Origin: Struthidea cinerea
Lineage: Eukaryota; Chordata; Aves; Passeriformes; Corcoracidae
Direction: 5' to 3'
Length of the DNA: 64,000 nucleotides
Assembly: GCA_013397865.1 (NCBI GenBank)
Contig: VZTI01005062.1
Span: 1,073,696 to 1,137,695 of the forward strand
The notes beneath the pieces were generated by a model. That model was not told the origin of the DNA and did no database searches. It was given only the letters and a program-made list of their open reading frames with translations. Shown here piece by piece: positions 1-11,456 of the stretch (positions within the stretch are counted from its first letter, which is position 1; each line of letters begins with the position of its first letter). Made by a program: the position numbers and the translations under genes.

Positions 1-430
1 CCGGGCGCGGCCGCGCCGCCTCCCGCCCACGGCAGCACGTTGGGGTCGTGCCGCGGTCAGCGGCAGAGCGGCACCCCCTCCGCTCCGCCACCCTCAGCCC
101 CAGCCGGCGCTCGGGGTCGCGCGGGGGCCGGGAGCCGGCAGGTGGTTGCACAAAGGGATCGCTGCAAACAAGAGCGCCGTGCGGTGCACACCCGGACAGA
201 CACCTGTCCGCCCGCTAGCGGAACCGGACCCAACACGCCCGGACACCGCGGAGTAATGCCGGGGCTCCCTGCGGGGCAGGGCCGCCAGTGGCCGTGGGCA
301 AGGCGCTGTGGTGAGACCTCACAGAGCATCATCTCTTCTTCCCCCTTCGGTGGCAGCCGGTGGGTGCCCGCCTGCACGGAGGGCAGCGCCCTTCGCGTCC
401 TTACACTCCGGGTTGTGCGCGATGCTCAAA
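1..430. promoter_or_regulatory. CpG-rich island at the left edge, possible 5' flank of FJX1
   Basis: The first ~430 bases are strongly GC- and CpG-rich, unlike the AT-rich DNA that follows, so this looks like the edge of a CpG-island promoter. In other vertebrates the gene next to PAMR1 on its 5' side is the single-exon gene FJX1, transcribed away from PAMR1. In this window that would be the minus strand, starting left of position 1. I see no recognisable FJX1 protein in any frame here, and no ATG on the minus strand within bases 1-60. At most this is its 5' UTR or promoter. The island is directly visible; the gene identity is synteny-based inference. Confidence 0.4.
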
Positions 431-1164
431 TATCAGGTTACGGAGTGTGCGGACTAGCTTTTCCTGGCATTTTAACCCTCTCGAGAGGGGTTAAACCACC
501 TCGCGGGATATTCTGCCCGAGGGAACGACAGCCAGCCTTTCTTTTCAAGTTTTGTCCCAGTGAGGTGTTTAGAAGAGTAGCTATTTCTCTATTCCCCATT
601 TCAATTTTTCTGCCTTCCCAAGGCAAAGAAGCTTAGATCTGCTTTTTCTGTATTTACTGGGGACCTCTCTTGGGAAGAACACGTTTGTGAGCCGAGCGAG
701 ATTAACCACCTCTCCCTTCTGCTATCATTGCCGTGGTTATCCTCCAAAGTAGTTATTTGAGTTGGATCAGCATAGCAAAACCACGCCACGCAGAATCTTA
801 AATACTGCAAAAGAAAAAAAATTCCCTTTCTTCTCTCTTGAACTCTTTCTGCTCTCTTGAGGTATCGCAACAACTTCTGGTTTTTCAGCCACACCCCAGT
901 CTTCCAAGCTGGATGGAATACAGTTTATTTACTTTAGTATAAGAATTAGGGAATTCGTTCTTTTTCAGAATTTTGTTAAAAACATTCAAACTCTCCTAAT
1001 CCACCTTAAGAACTCACACTTAGACACACACATTCACCTCGCCCCGCACAAAAAAATCCAAACCACCCCCCCCCCCAAAAAAAAAAAAAAAAAGAGAAAG
1101 AGGGAAAAAAAGCAGAAGTTGAATGGTTGAATTCAGTGTCTTTTTTCCCTGTCTTCTGCCTCAA
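431..1164. other. Intergenic spacer between two GC-rich blocks
   Basis: No gene is visible. The composition falls to AT-rich non-coding DNA. The stretch contains a low-complexity tract, listed separately, of 11 C followed by 17 A. The short open frames on both strands have no recognisable domains. Confidence 0.5.
1066..1093. repeat. Poly-C / poly-A low-complexity tract
   Basis: Eleven consecutive C (1066-1076) are followed directly by seventeen A (1077-1093). This is a simple homopolymer junction, prone to length error in sequencing. Confidence 0.9.
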
Positions 1165-1290
1165 ATTCCCGGGCAGAGCGCGGCGGGCTCCTCCCCGCCG
1201 CTCCGTGCGGCCGCGGCCGTGTCGCACCAGCACCTCCTGCCGCTCACGGCTCCGCGCTGCAGCCGTCGGCGGCACCGCCGGCACCGGTAA
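1165..1290. promoter_or_regulatory. Second short CpG-rich block
   Basis: A compact block dense in CG dinucleotides (GCGGCCGCGGCCG-like runs), ending abruptly at an AT-rich TAATAATGATAATGA stretch. It could be a second part of the promoter region of the gene left of the window, or a first exon of a divergent non-coding transcript. No protein frame is recognisable. Confidence 0.35.
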
Positions 1291-1724
1291 TAATGATAAT
1301 GACAGATAACTCACCAGCCTGGCTCCTCTCAGAGGCAATACAAGCTGTCAAACATTCCTCTTGCTACCCAAGAATTCGGGTCTCGTGCTGTTCCGACCCT
1401 GAAGCCTTATTGCCAGATGATGCTTTGCACTTTCACCCTTTGAAACCATACGAGCTGCGCGGTGAACAACCGCGTGTGTGATTTGGAGCTGGTGACTGCT
1501 GCACTTCACAGTGGTCGATGAGAACAGTACCATTACTCTGCGCAGAAGGCTTTTATCCAACAGTATTTTTACCAGAGAAATGACACAGAATTTCCTCTGT
1601 TCTCTGCTACTTTCTAGCTTGAAATAGGTTTAAGAAAACGCCTAGGTTGTTGGAAAATTATTGAAAGCAAAAAAACTAATTTTATTCCATATGTAGTCTG
1701 GACATGTATTTTGCTTCATATGAA

Positions 1725-1746
1725 TTTGTGTTTCTTTCAGGTGAGT
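1725..1746 (+). other. Juxtaposed 3' and 5' splice-site motif
   Basis: A pyrimidine-rich stretch ends in TTTCTTTCAG (1731-1740) and is followed with no gap by GTGAGT (1741-1746). This is the layout of a recursive splice site. It lies in the intergenic region 30 kb upstream of PAMR1 exon 1, so it would matter only if an unannotated + strand transcript crosses here. A chance match is quite possible: similar but weaker CAG-GTGAG junctions occur at 24890-24898 and 54646-54653. Confidence 0.25.
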
Positions 1747-4737
1747 TATGCTTCTAGTGAGCATCCAGCTGCCAGTGTCTGCACTGGGAATTCCTCCCAG
1801 AGAAGAACCATTGCCATGGATAAGGACACTACATTTCCTGTTATTAAGGTGAATATAACCTCCAAGTTATGCATAACATTAATTTCAATTACAGCTTGCC
1901 TCTTGTAAGCTAAGCAGTTAATCAACAAGCTATATTGTGACTACACCCTTAAATCAATAGCTGGGAAAACATCAACTTCCCCAAACACTCCGCCTCCTAA
2001 CTGCACTCTTTCAAAGGAGTACAAGCCAGAGTTTAGCTGAGCCATCCCTCTGGCTAATCGTCCTGCTTACAAGCTGCAATATTTTTTAAAACCAGACAGT
2101 TGGTAGAGGGTTAAACATCAGCCAAGCTGTTCAATTTACAGCATGTTAAGCATTCCTGAAACGGTGATCACTGATATATTTGGGTCAATCAGATGTCTTG
2201 TTAGTGCTATGCAGACATTGCAATGAGCAGCTCAGAGATAAAGCAAAAAGTCTCCAGGCTTCACGGCCCTGTACTGGGGAAGGGAGTGCTGGCCACTGTC
2301 CAGATCCAGAATTCTAACAAGAAGAAAGATAACAAAATATTTTCTGGCTTCCCTGTGTTGTTTCTTATATTAACTTGATTTTAACTGCCTGGCAAAACTA
2401 GGCTCATAGAATACCTGACTGCTGGTGTTTCACACTGTTTTTGGGATAGTGAAGGTTTTATTCTCCTTTTTCCCCTCCTGGCATGCCAGTACCCAGCTTC
2501 TCAGTGATGTGGAGTAGCTCTCATTGCAGGCAGCAATTCCTCCCAATAAAGGCAGAAGAAACAGGAACTGAACAGACACTTGAAGATTTCTCCCCTGCAG
2601 TGAAAGTTATTTTGCATTCAAAGACAAATGCCAAACTCTAATGGGCTTTGACAGGATTAGGATCATGGGGAAGCAGATGGGGACTTTACTTTTCTGGACA
2701 CTGTATCTATGCTGGAGTTGAGTGGCCCTGCCTCAGCTAACATTCTCTGCTGGGCAAGGAAGGCTGGCAAACCAGGCACAGAGCGAGTCTCCATTGCACC
2801 AGAGCCCGAGACTATTAGCAGCTCCAAAGCTCCCAAGGGTGTACCAGTGCTCTCCAGGGCAGGAGGGAGCCTCCTGCAAGGCTGGAGCTGCAGCTGACCG
2901 AGGGGATGCAGCTGTAGCCTGCTGCAGGGAGGACTGTCCCAGCCATGAGTAGGCACCCTCTGGCTCAGGCAAGTTCTGGCCTGTGCTAGCATTGCATATC
3001 TTTGTTTGATACTCTCCCACAGCTCAAGGCTTCAGTGCAGTGCCTCTGCCCCCACCCTTCACAGGCACTGCCATGGAAGTTATTTCCCAGCACAGACCGT
3101 TTTGGACTACCAAAATTAGTCAGTCCCCTCCAGTCGTTCCCAGGCTCATGAAATTTTCTCTCCCGTCACTGAGTACTGACAGACACTTTCCATTCAAGGT
3201 TGGTTTTAGTACATACCCAAAGCCACACCTAACACACCTCGATGCCAAGCTGTGGGTCTGGTGACTGCCACATCAACCTCTGCAGGGCTGCGAGCTTCTT
3301 TCCTGATGACTGCAGGGGGTGAGCCTGAGCTATTGCTTCATGGTGATCTCTCTCACTAGCACAACACACGAAGCCCTTCATTTACTCTGAACCAGGGTTC
3401 AGGATTGCAGGGTGGGATGGGAATAGAGTCCTTTTATTCTGCTCCAGCATATTTTTTCTACATTTCACCCTCTTAAGACTTTTTATACAGCTTTTTCCCA
3501 CCTCGTGTACTTCTCCAGCTCTATCTGCACTCTTTCTTCTTTATCAGTCAGGTTACCAAACACCTCTGTTTCTATCCAGCATTTCCTCAACTGTCCACGA
3601 ATAGCTTGTTCCCACCCCTGGTTAGCACCTTTGGTTCCTGGCAGTGAGCTGGTGCCAGTGAGCTCCCAAAGTAGTGAGAGCCATTTTTAAAGGGACCACT
3701 TGAGATTGCTGTCAGGAGAGGGTCATTGAGTATATGGAAAAATGTGCCTCCACCTGTGGGACTCAGGACTGCCCTGGCCATGTGAAATCTGCTGCAGACA
3801 GGCTGGAGCAAAACGATGCCCCTGCTTCCTCAGTGCTGCGCATTCCTGTCCCTCCACATTTCCTCTCTTTGTGTTCTGAGTCACTGGATGAGGGTAAATG
3901 TGGGTATCAGGAGCTTCCCTCAGGGAAGTATCGATTCTCCACACCCCAGTAACCTACCCTGGCTGATTTGCAGGGCTCCTTTTCTGCTGATGATGGGTTC
4001 CTCCTGATGCAGCCTCCCTGGTGCCAGCTTACTTGGTGGTGAGAGCACCTTATGCTGCCCTTCTGTACTGCCTGAACCCATGGCCTCCTGGAGGAAAGGC
4101 AGCTCAGGCTCAGATCCTCTTGCCAGTGGGGCCTGTGTGTTTCTGTTCTTCCTGTTGCAAGGAAGTTACTTAGACTAGCTGGCTAGGGGTGAAGAGTTGT
4201 GCCTGCAAAGCTACCTAGTACAGGTGCAGGGTTACCTTCAAAACACTGCTACTGCTGATTACAGCTTGTTTCTCTGGGGGAAAGGTGGGGAGTTTGGAAT
4301 AAACTATACTGGCAACAAGTTAGTGTGCAAAAATGTTACCTGCTTAGTGTCACTGTAAGTTATTCTCACACTAGGAGTGCTTGGTACAAACCTATCAGCA
4401 GCATAGCCCGTGTGTATGCCTGACTGGCTCTGTCAAGGTGCATTTGTATTTCTCAGCCTAAAAAATGCATCCCTCATGATGAGATATTCCAACAACTGAA
4501 GGGCAGGATTTATAGCTGGTTGTGACTGGGGGAGGGCTGAAGAAGTTAAGGTGCTCTGCATTTCATATCAGGGAGGTGTACATTAGAGATGTTACCCTGC
4601 AGGCATGTTGGCAATTTCTGGAAGTATTTACAAACTTGTCTCAGCCTGGAATACAGAAATCTGGAAGCTTTTCCATTGCTTTGACTCCGTAGTTGATTTC
4701 ACAGAAAAGCTCTCAGACATATGGGACTGTATGAGGA

Positions 4738-4790
4738 TTTTTTGTTGTTGTTTGCTTTGTTTTATTTTGTTTTGTTTGTTTGTGGGCTTT
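4738..4790. repeat. T/G-rich simple repeat (TTTTG-like)
   Basis: Irregular repeats of TTTTG, TTTGT and GTTTGTTT. Low-complexity sequence with no coding potential. Confidence 0.7.
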
Positions 4791-7089
4791 TTTCTGTCTG
4801 AAGTACCATGCAGAACATGAAGCTAGGCAATTTCCATACACAGAACGGATTCTATCTCCCCTGTGCTCTATGACTCTCTGTTTTTAATATCAAAGCAATA
4901 AATGAGTAAGTGCTTGAGCTCTTCTGCCTGGCTCTTGAAAGTGTTCATAAGATGCTGTCTTTTAGGGCATTTGTTCTCATCCCCATTAAAAGTGAACAGA
5001 AAAGATGGAAAGACATTTTTGTTATGCTCAGACTGCCACTCTCAGGGTCTCCGACAAGCAGACTCTGCAGAACTGTCATGAAAGAAATATATTGAAATGA
5101 TAGGTCAGCAGCATCCATTATACAAATACAACCCAGCCTCTCCAGACAGCTGATGATTAAGCTGGGAGGATTTTTCTCATGAGCGACATCAGGCATGATG
5201 GCCTTGCTTTTCATGGCTTGGGGGGAAATCCTTGGCTGATCTGACCTGGCAAAGCTGCATAGTGGTGAGCTGCTCACTGAAACTTGCAGCGTGCACATAG
5301 AAACAGTTCTGGAGGTCACCACTCACCCTGAAATACTGGATACACCCTCATTCTGGAGGGAAACAGTAGCCATTTGCGTCCATTGCAAAATATACTTTTT
5401 TTTTTAAAGATCAAGAAGTAAAGAGGTTCAAGACCTCTTGAAGTGAAATTGCTGAGGTGATTTAGGGAGAGAAAAGGTAATTATCCCATGAGAGGATAAT
5501 TAACACATTAGGTATTAGCCTCTGCTTTCAGAGCCTTTTTTCTCAGGGTGTCCTGAGAGCTGAGACCCCATGGCCTACAATATTCATGTCAGCTATGTCA
5601 GTAACTTTTCTTCTCTCCTTCCTCTGGCTGCCAAAACATGTGAGTGAAGAATATTGTTCAATACAGCTCTATTATTCAATATAGTAATTCTAGGAACCTG
5701 CCCTGGTGTAACAGAACAGAATAGAGAGGAGAACTGATTTGGTGTCTTTGCAGAAGAGAGAAAGTCAAACCAACCTGATAATAGCCCAGAGACCTTCTTT
5801 CTTCCTGACCCCTCCTGCAAATCCATGAGATTTTATGTGGAGAAGTATGTATGGTTTGGAAAGATACTGTCTTTAGATAGAGAGTCTCCATCACCTTCTG
5901 GTAAGCTGTGCCAGGGGTTAAATACCGTCACTATTAAAAATATCACATAAATAACTTTAATGTGTTCTCCAGGCACTTAGCCCTGTGATGGTCCCAGTTA
6001 AAAACTGAAGTGGACCAGACTTGACTAGAAAAATAAGGCCAGGCCAAAGGTAGAGTTACTATTGTCACAGAAAGGAAGAAAAAAGGTCATAACATTCAGC
6101 TTCTACTGCAAAAATACACCCAGGACACTTCTTAAACTTTTCAGCAAGTCCTAAAAAACTGCAGCTTTTGCACTGCCAGGGAAACTGTTCTAATTAGTCT
6201 TAAGGTAAAAACCCCAGCTGTGCCAGTGGAAAGCCAGCTGTTCAGCTGTCTCTAAATGAAGCAGAGAAAAGGACCAGCTTAAATAGCAAACCTAGTTTCC
6301 AGGCCCCTAATACCTTCTCTCCGATGTGCTGCTTGGAGAGGCAGCTGGGTTCTTTCCAAGGCCAGAGGACCCTCTTCGGCTGCCAAGAGTGCTGAAGGGG
6401 GAAGACACAGACAAAAGAAATGTATGAATTCCCTGGACATTTGCTTTTCTTTCCCCAGCCTCTCCCCTCCTTGAAGGTGTCCTCTGCCCCTACATGAAGC
6501 TATCAGGTGAGGCAGTAAGAAAAGGGGAGCAGTGTCCTAATCCCTCTCCTTTGGCCCACAGGTCCTGCCAAAGGAAGTCTTCTCTACACTGTACCAGCAT
6601 GGTGCAGGGTTTCTTAGCTCTGTCTGCCTCTTACCCACACCAGGCATTCCAGGGAGCCTGTAGCTTGTCCATAGGGGCATCCCTGGCCTGACACTCAGGC
6701 CCTTAGGGCTGTACAACAGCATGCAGGTACACATTAACATGTACAGCATCCTGTGGGCTATAGGATGCAGCCTCCAGGCACATATGGGGAGCAATTTTAC
6801 CTCAGGGGACAGGTACAATTCCATCTCAGGTGACAGTATAGTCCTTTGTATCAGGCCACACTGAGGCTGTCTCCTCACTCGTGAGGGCTCTTCCTTTGCC
6901 ACGTTCTCCAGGGTTTTGTTTTATCCAATCTTAAGTGACTCAGATGATGAGATTTCCTCCTCACTCTATCCAGCAGATGTGTCTGCTGAAAGCACTGACT
7001 GTGGATGCAATAGCTGTTGTAATAGTTGTTCTACACATTCCAGCTGTTGGGATCGAGTTATTGACTGACACAGACTTCAAACAAGAATA

Positions 7090-8318
7090 AGGTCTACCTC
7101 TTACTGCTCTTCCACATGGCAGGCTGATGAAGTCACAGCGCAGTTCAGGGGTGATCAAAAGAGACTTCAGAGCCTTGGGACAGATAATGGAACAGAGGTT
7201 ATCTTCTCACCTGTCTTTCCAGTTGCAGGCGGTGACTTTGGAAGAAACAGATGGGCCCAGTTTATGAAATACATGGCTCTGGGGCTGGTGTCACCACCAA
7301 AATGTTGGATTTTGGGGATAGCCTACACAGCACCAGGCCTGCTGGCATCAGATGGGATTCATCCTTCTCAAAGCAGAAGTGTCTTCCCTCAGGAGCCAGA
7401 GGGGCTCATTGGCAGAGCTTTAAACTAGACTTGAAGAGGGAGAGGGATAATACCAGGCTTGCCCATGACAAGCTGTGGGATGAAACACCAAGGTTAGAGA
7501 AATGGGGAGCTAGTGAGGGCCCTCAGCTGGTGGCTCTGAGACATGCTGGCTACACTGGAGCTCACTTGAAATCTGAGCAGTGCAGTTGACATGCCTGAGG
7601 GATGGGATGCATCCAGAGGGACCTGGACAAGCTCAAGAATTGGGCCCATGGGAACCTCATGAGGCTCAACAAGGCCAAGTACAAGGTGCTACACCTGGAC
7701 CGGGGCAACCCCCAATGTCAACACAGGCTGGGAGATGAACAGATTGAGAGCAGCCCTGCCAAGAAGGACTTGGACATGCTGGTGGATAAGACCCTGGATG
7801 TAAGAAGACATTTTTAGCTCAGAAAGCCAGTCATGTCCAGGGCTGCATCCAAAGCAGCATGGCCAGCAGGTAAAGGGAGGTAATTCTGCCTCTCTACTCT
7901 CGTGAGACCCCACCTGGAGTGCCATGTCCAGCTCTGCGGTCTTCATCATAGGAAAGACATGGACCTATTGGAGTGAGTCCTGAGGAGAGGCATGAAGATT
8001 ATTAGATCTCCTCCTGTGAAGACGGGCTAAAACAATTGGGATTGTTCAACCTGAAGAAGAGAAGGCTCTGGGGTGACCTTATTGGGGCCCTTCAGTAGCT
8101 AAAGAAGGTCTATGAGGAAGATGGAGAGGGACTTTTTACAAGGACATGTGGTGATAGGACAAGGGGAAATGGCTTTAAACTGGAAGCGGGTAGGTTTAGA
8201 TTGGATATAAGAAAGAAATACTCCACTGTGAGGGTGGAGAGGCACAGGAAGAGGTCACCCAAAGAAGCTGTGGCTGGCCCATTCCTGGAATTTTTCAAGG
8301 CTAGGTTGGATGTGGTCT
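7090..8318 (+). mobile_element. CR1 LINE, internally deleted (ORF1 end joined to ORF2 end)
   Basis: Two CR1 parts lie in the same orientation. From ~7090 to 7428 decayed, frameshifted translation matches the C-terminal part of the CR1 ORF1 esterase-like protein as I remember it. The frame 7162-7428 includes the segments PGLLASDGIHPSQ and GLIGRALN before a TAG stop. Bases 7429-7587 look like the ORF1-ORF2 spacer. From ~7588 the sequence is the 3' end of ORF2 (IQRDLDKLKNWAHGNLM, then ESSPAKKDLDMLVDKTLD), decaying through the thumb and C-terminal region to 8318. The endonuclease and most of the reverse transcriptase, about 2 kb in a full-length CR1, are missing, and the 3' octamer repeat is absent. 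It is inactive. The ORF2 tail is certain; the ORF1 assignment is from memory of the family. Confidence 0.82.
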
Positions 8319-9429
8319 AGCTGCATTAACGATGTCTGAGCTCAGGAGCCCAGGTTCAGTTATTAGCACACTTTCGTGATTAGCCTAAATTAAGGCTCAG
8401 GTGGACTTAGGAGTCTGTGTCTCTGCAGCTTCAGTGCTGCATACACCACTGCCCATTGTGCGGTGGAGATGCTCCCCGTCAGGACGCCCATGTCTGACAG
8501 AGTGTGAAGCAGAAATCGAAAGACACACACTCACATCTGAGTCGTGAAGGCAACCCAGTTTTGAAGGTCCAAGCTCATGATTTTCCTGTGATTAGGGTTG
8601 GTGACATTGAGAATTTTCCCCGTTCCACCCTCTAGATCTTAGTGTGACCCATTTAAAATTCTATGCCTAATTCACATTCAATAGATGTCTTATTGATTAC
8701 ATATTTGCTTATCTGGTATTTATGTAGCATTCTCTCAGGGAATAAATAAAAGGTCAGAAGCAAGCAGTAGTTATTACATGTGATTTAAAAGGAACTCTGA
8801 AAGTACCCTTTTAATTTTGAGGACTACACTCAGGAACCGAATCTGCCCTATATCTAAGTGCCATGAACACTTTTACATTCAATGAACTTTATTAAAAATA
8901 CCATGATGCTTTTTTGAATCAAAATGCATTTTAACTAAATGAAATCCCATTTATCTACAAACAGGAAAGCCTTTCATTTACTGCATAGCTTAACTGGCCC
9001 AAAGCAATACTTGGTTCCCCAGGCTGCAAAGTCTGTGGCTGCCACTGAACAGCGCAGCAGGAAGAGTAATGCTGCCGAGCGGCTAGAGCTTTGGGCTGTA
9101 AAACTGCAAGAAAAGGATAATTTATAGTTCTGCTGTAGCTAGGCTGTATGTCTTCCATGTGCTCTGGTAGGATAAGCCTCCTCCACCTCGCTGGGGAAAG
9201 AGATGCTGCTCATCCTCCTCCAGAACCCTGAGGCAGGTTTAGGAGTCCTGGCAGCCAATTTACGGGCGGTGTAAGAAGCTCCACGTTGTGCATACCATGT
9301 GCTGCACAAAGTGTGTCTTTCATCATGAACAATGAAATGCAAAAGCACAAGTCTCTCCCTTAGCCTTTGTTCCATCCAATAGTTTGGCAAGACAGGGAAT
9401 GTGTTTGTTTCTACAGTTGGCCCTGTGCA

Positions 9430-9520
9430 TTTCCCCTCTGCGACAGTGGGTGAGACATTTAGTTAGCCAGTGCCTTGGTTTCTCCACTTGCTGAATGGGA
9501 TGCTGTGAATATTGGTTATT
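9430..9520 (+). repeat. Possible degenerate MIR-like SINE fragment
   Basis: The order and wording around 9455-9515 (TTAGCCAGTGCCTTGGTTTC, then TCCACTTGCTGAATGGGAT) resemble the MIR core and 3' half, where a 'cctc.gtttcc.catctgtaaaatgggga' pattern is expected. It is short and diverged and could be chance. Confidence 0.22.
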
Positions 9521-10138
9521 TGATAATATCTAAAAAGGTCTTTTAGTTCTCTTTGAGAGCTAGAAATTGCTGGTGGATACTCAAGAAAGTCAAGGCAGTA
9601 GAATCTTTTTTGTTATTGCTGTCATTTCACGTAACTTCTGATTTATGTAGGTCTGTGTCCTTCTCACTGATCTCAAACTAAAGGCTGGAAAACCCAGAAG
9701 TTTTGAGGGGTAAATGAGTTTCACTGTCTTCCAGACCAGCTACAATTCTTTCAGTTTTCATCCCTACCCAGTTCCCCATTTTATCCCATTTGAACTCCTC
9801 CAGTATGTGGGTGGAGAGGAAGAGCGGCACAGACATAACAGAGAAAAACCTTTTTCCTCTGGGAAGCTGACCAACATTTTTCTTTTAATTTAGCCCAGTT
9901 TCCTTGCAAGTGACTTTCTGCCTAGCTGTTGAACTTTCTGTAAACAGTTTAGTGAGAGTCATAAAACAAATCCCTCAAAGAAGAGAAAAATAAACATAGT
10001 CATGAGTTACTGGAGTGAACTCTCTTCCTCCTGCTCCTTGTTAGGCTTCACAGAGCTGTTTTTCAACTGAGTCACAAGAAAACAGACCAAGGAGATAAGA
10101 GAACACAGCACAAACAAACACAAGCATCATACCAAAAG

Positions 10139-10171
10139 TATATATATATATATTTATATATTTTATATTCT
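10139..10171. repeat. (TA)n microsatellite
   Basis: Seven to eight TA units followed by TTTATATATTTTATATT. A simple AT repeat, probably variable in length between individuals. Confidence 0.85.
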
Positions 10172-11239
10172 TTAAGCTTTGAGATAGATTTGAATAGACA
10201 TCTGAACTTCCTCAGATATGGAGTGGCAGTAGAGAAATGGCTTAGTGTAGTCTGCCCCACAAGAAGTGGCAAGTTGGTGGAAGGGAGGAGCTGAGCTGAT
10301 ACTGGGTGTTTCTGGGCTGGAAAAGCAACTGCATGGGCATGTGTGATGTGTCAGCTCCGCTGTTCAGACCACCAGGATCCACCTGCACCCCTCCCTGGCT
10401 TCCAGTCCTTACCTTAAAATTGCCTTTAAGTTCTGCATTAGGATTTTGAAACCACTGAGGCAGATACAGGCATTACAGGTCCCTTTACACACTCTATACC
10501 AGATGCTCTGTTATTCTGGGACAGAACTAAGTGTAAAGAAATACATTGCATTTCTCTAATTGCCTTTTTACAGGGTTTCTCAAATTAAGCAGCAACAAGG
10601 AGCAATTTGGCATTGTGGGGGTTGCATCACCAGGAGCCTCCTCAGCACTCTGCGCTGCAGTGTTGTGCCAGTGTATGGACAGGCAACCTGAAGCAATTAT
10701 CTCAAAGTGCTTTTGGTGCTCTCTCTCTACCTGGTAGAACAAAGGACAAGGACAAAGCCTGTATGAAGACCTTGGACCTTCCTTCTGTATATCCTCTCCT
10801 CAGGCGCTGAAGCACTCAGGAGCCCACACAAGGACTTTGAGAACTTCCTGCCTCCTGCTGCCAAAACCAAAGAAAATACAATATTTACTAGGTTAAATAT
10901 GCAATGTGAGGATGATGCTCAGGCTCTGATTTAGACTACAGCTGTGACATGCTCAGATGAGCTCATGTTATGAATTCTGTTCAGTAAACAAAATAATATT
11001 TAATGTGCAACACCCATCTTACTTGCTTTATTATCTTCAAACATCAAGGTTGAATCTGCTCATGGTCAAATGCTCCGAAATGTCCAAAGTTGTTTAGATG
11101 GTGAGAGTGTATCACTAAGAAATCTCTACTTAAATGCAGGTTATTCCATGATTTATTGTTTTTAGTAGGGCTTGACAGTCTGAATACCAACATAGCAGTA
11201 AACAGCTCAGCTCTCTCAAAACTTGTATCTATGAGACTT

Positions 11240-11456
11240 TTTCCCCACCTTGGATGAGGAAGTCCTGTGTCCAAGTCATTTATGAAGACATTGAAGAGCA
11301 CAGGGCCGAGGATGGAGCCCTGTGGAACCCCACCAGTGACAGGTCACCAGTCCGATGTCACCCCATTTTCTGTAGCCCTTTGTGCCCATCCTGTGAGCCA
11401 GCTGCTCACCCATCACATGATATGTTTGTCCAGCTGTGTGCTGGACATTTGTGTTT
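11240..11456 (-). mobile_element. CR1 LINE fragment (reverse-transcriptase region)
   Basis: Read on the minus strand, this segment encodes the CR1 reverse-transcriptase stretch with the residues GVPQGSILGPVLFNVFIND followed by LDTG. Upstream of it come decayed matches to the region before this motif (KHIM.WVSSWLTGWAQRAT). The Gly-Val-Pro-Gln-Gly motif precedes the catalytic YADD/FADD box in CR1. The catalytic box itself is not present, because the match stops just before it at ~11240. It is truncated at both ends with no 3' octamers. It is clearly CR1-derived and inactive. Confidence 0.88.

Larger units (their letters stand above)
1291..7089. other. Intergenic DNA, no gene recognised
   Basis: About 5.8 kb of ordinary unique-looking intergenic sequence. 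I find no recognisable protein motif, structural RNA or clear interspersed repeat. There is a T/TTTTG-rich low-complexity patch near 4738-4790. A zero-length-exon-like splice motif at 1725-1746 is described separately. Confidence 0.5.
8319..11239. other. Intergenic DNA, no gene recognised
   Basis: No gene is visible. It contains a (TA)-rich microsatellite at 10139-10171 and a faint MIR-like segment near 9430-9520. The rest shows no recognisable repeat or coding signal. Confidence 0.5.

Noticed and set aside
57..636. Open frames in the left CpG-rich block as possible FJX1 coding sequence
   Set aside because: None resembles FJX1 or any family I know; frames in CpG islands are long by composition.
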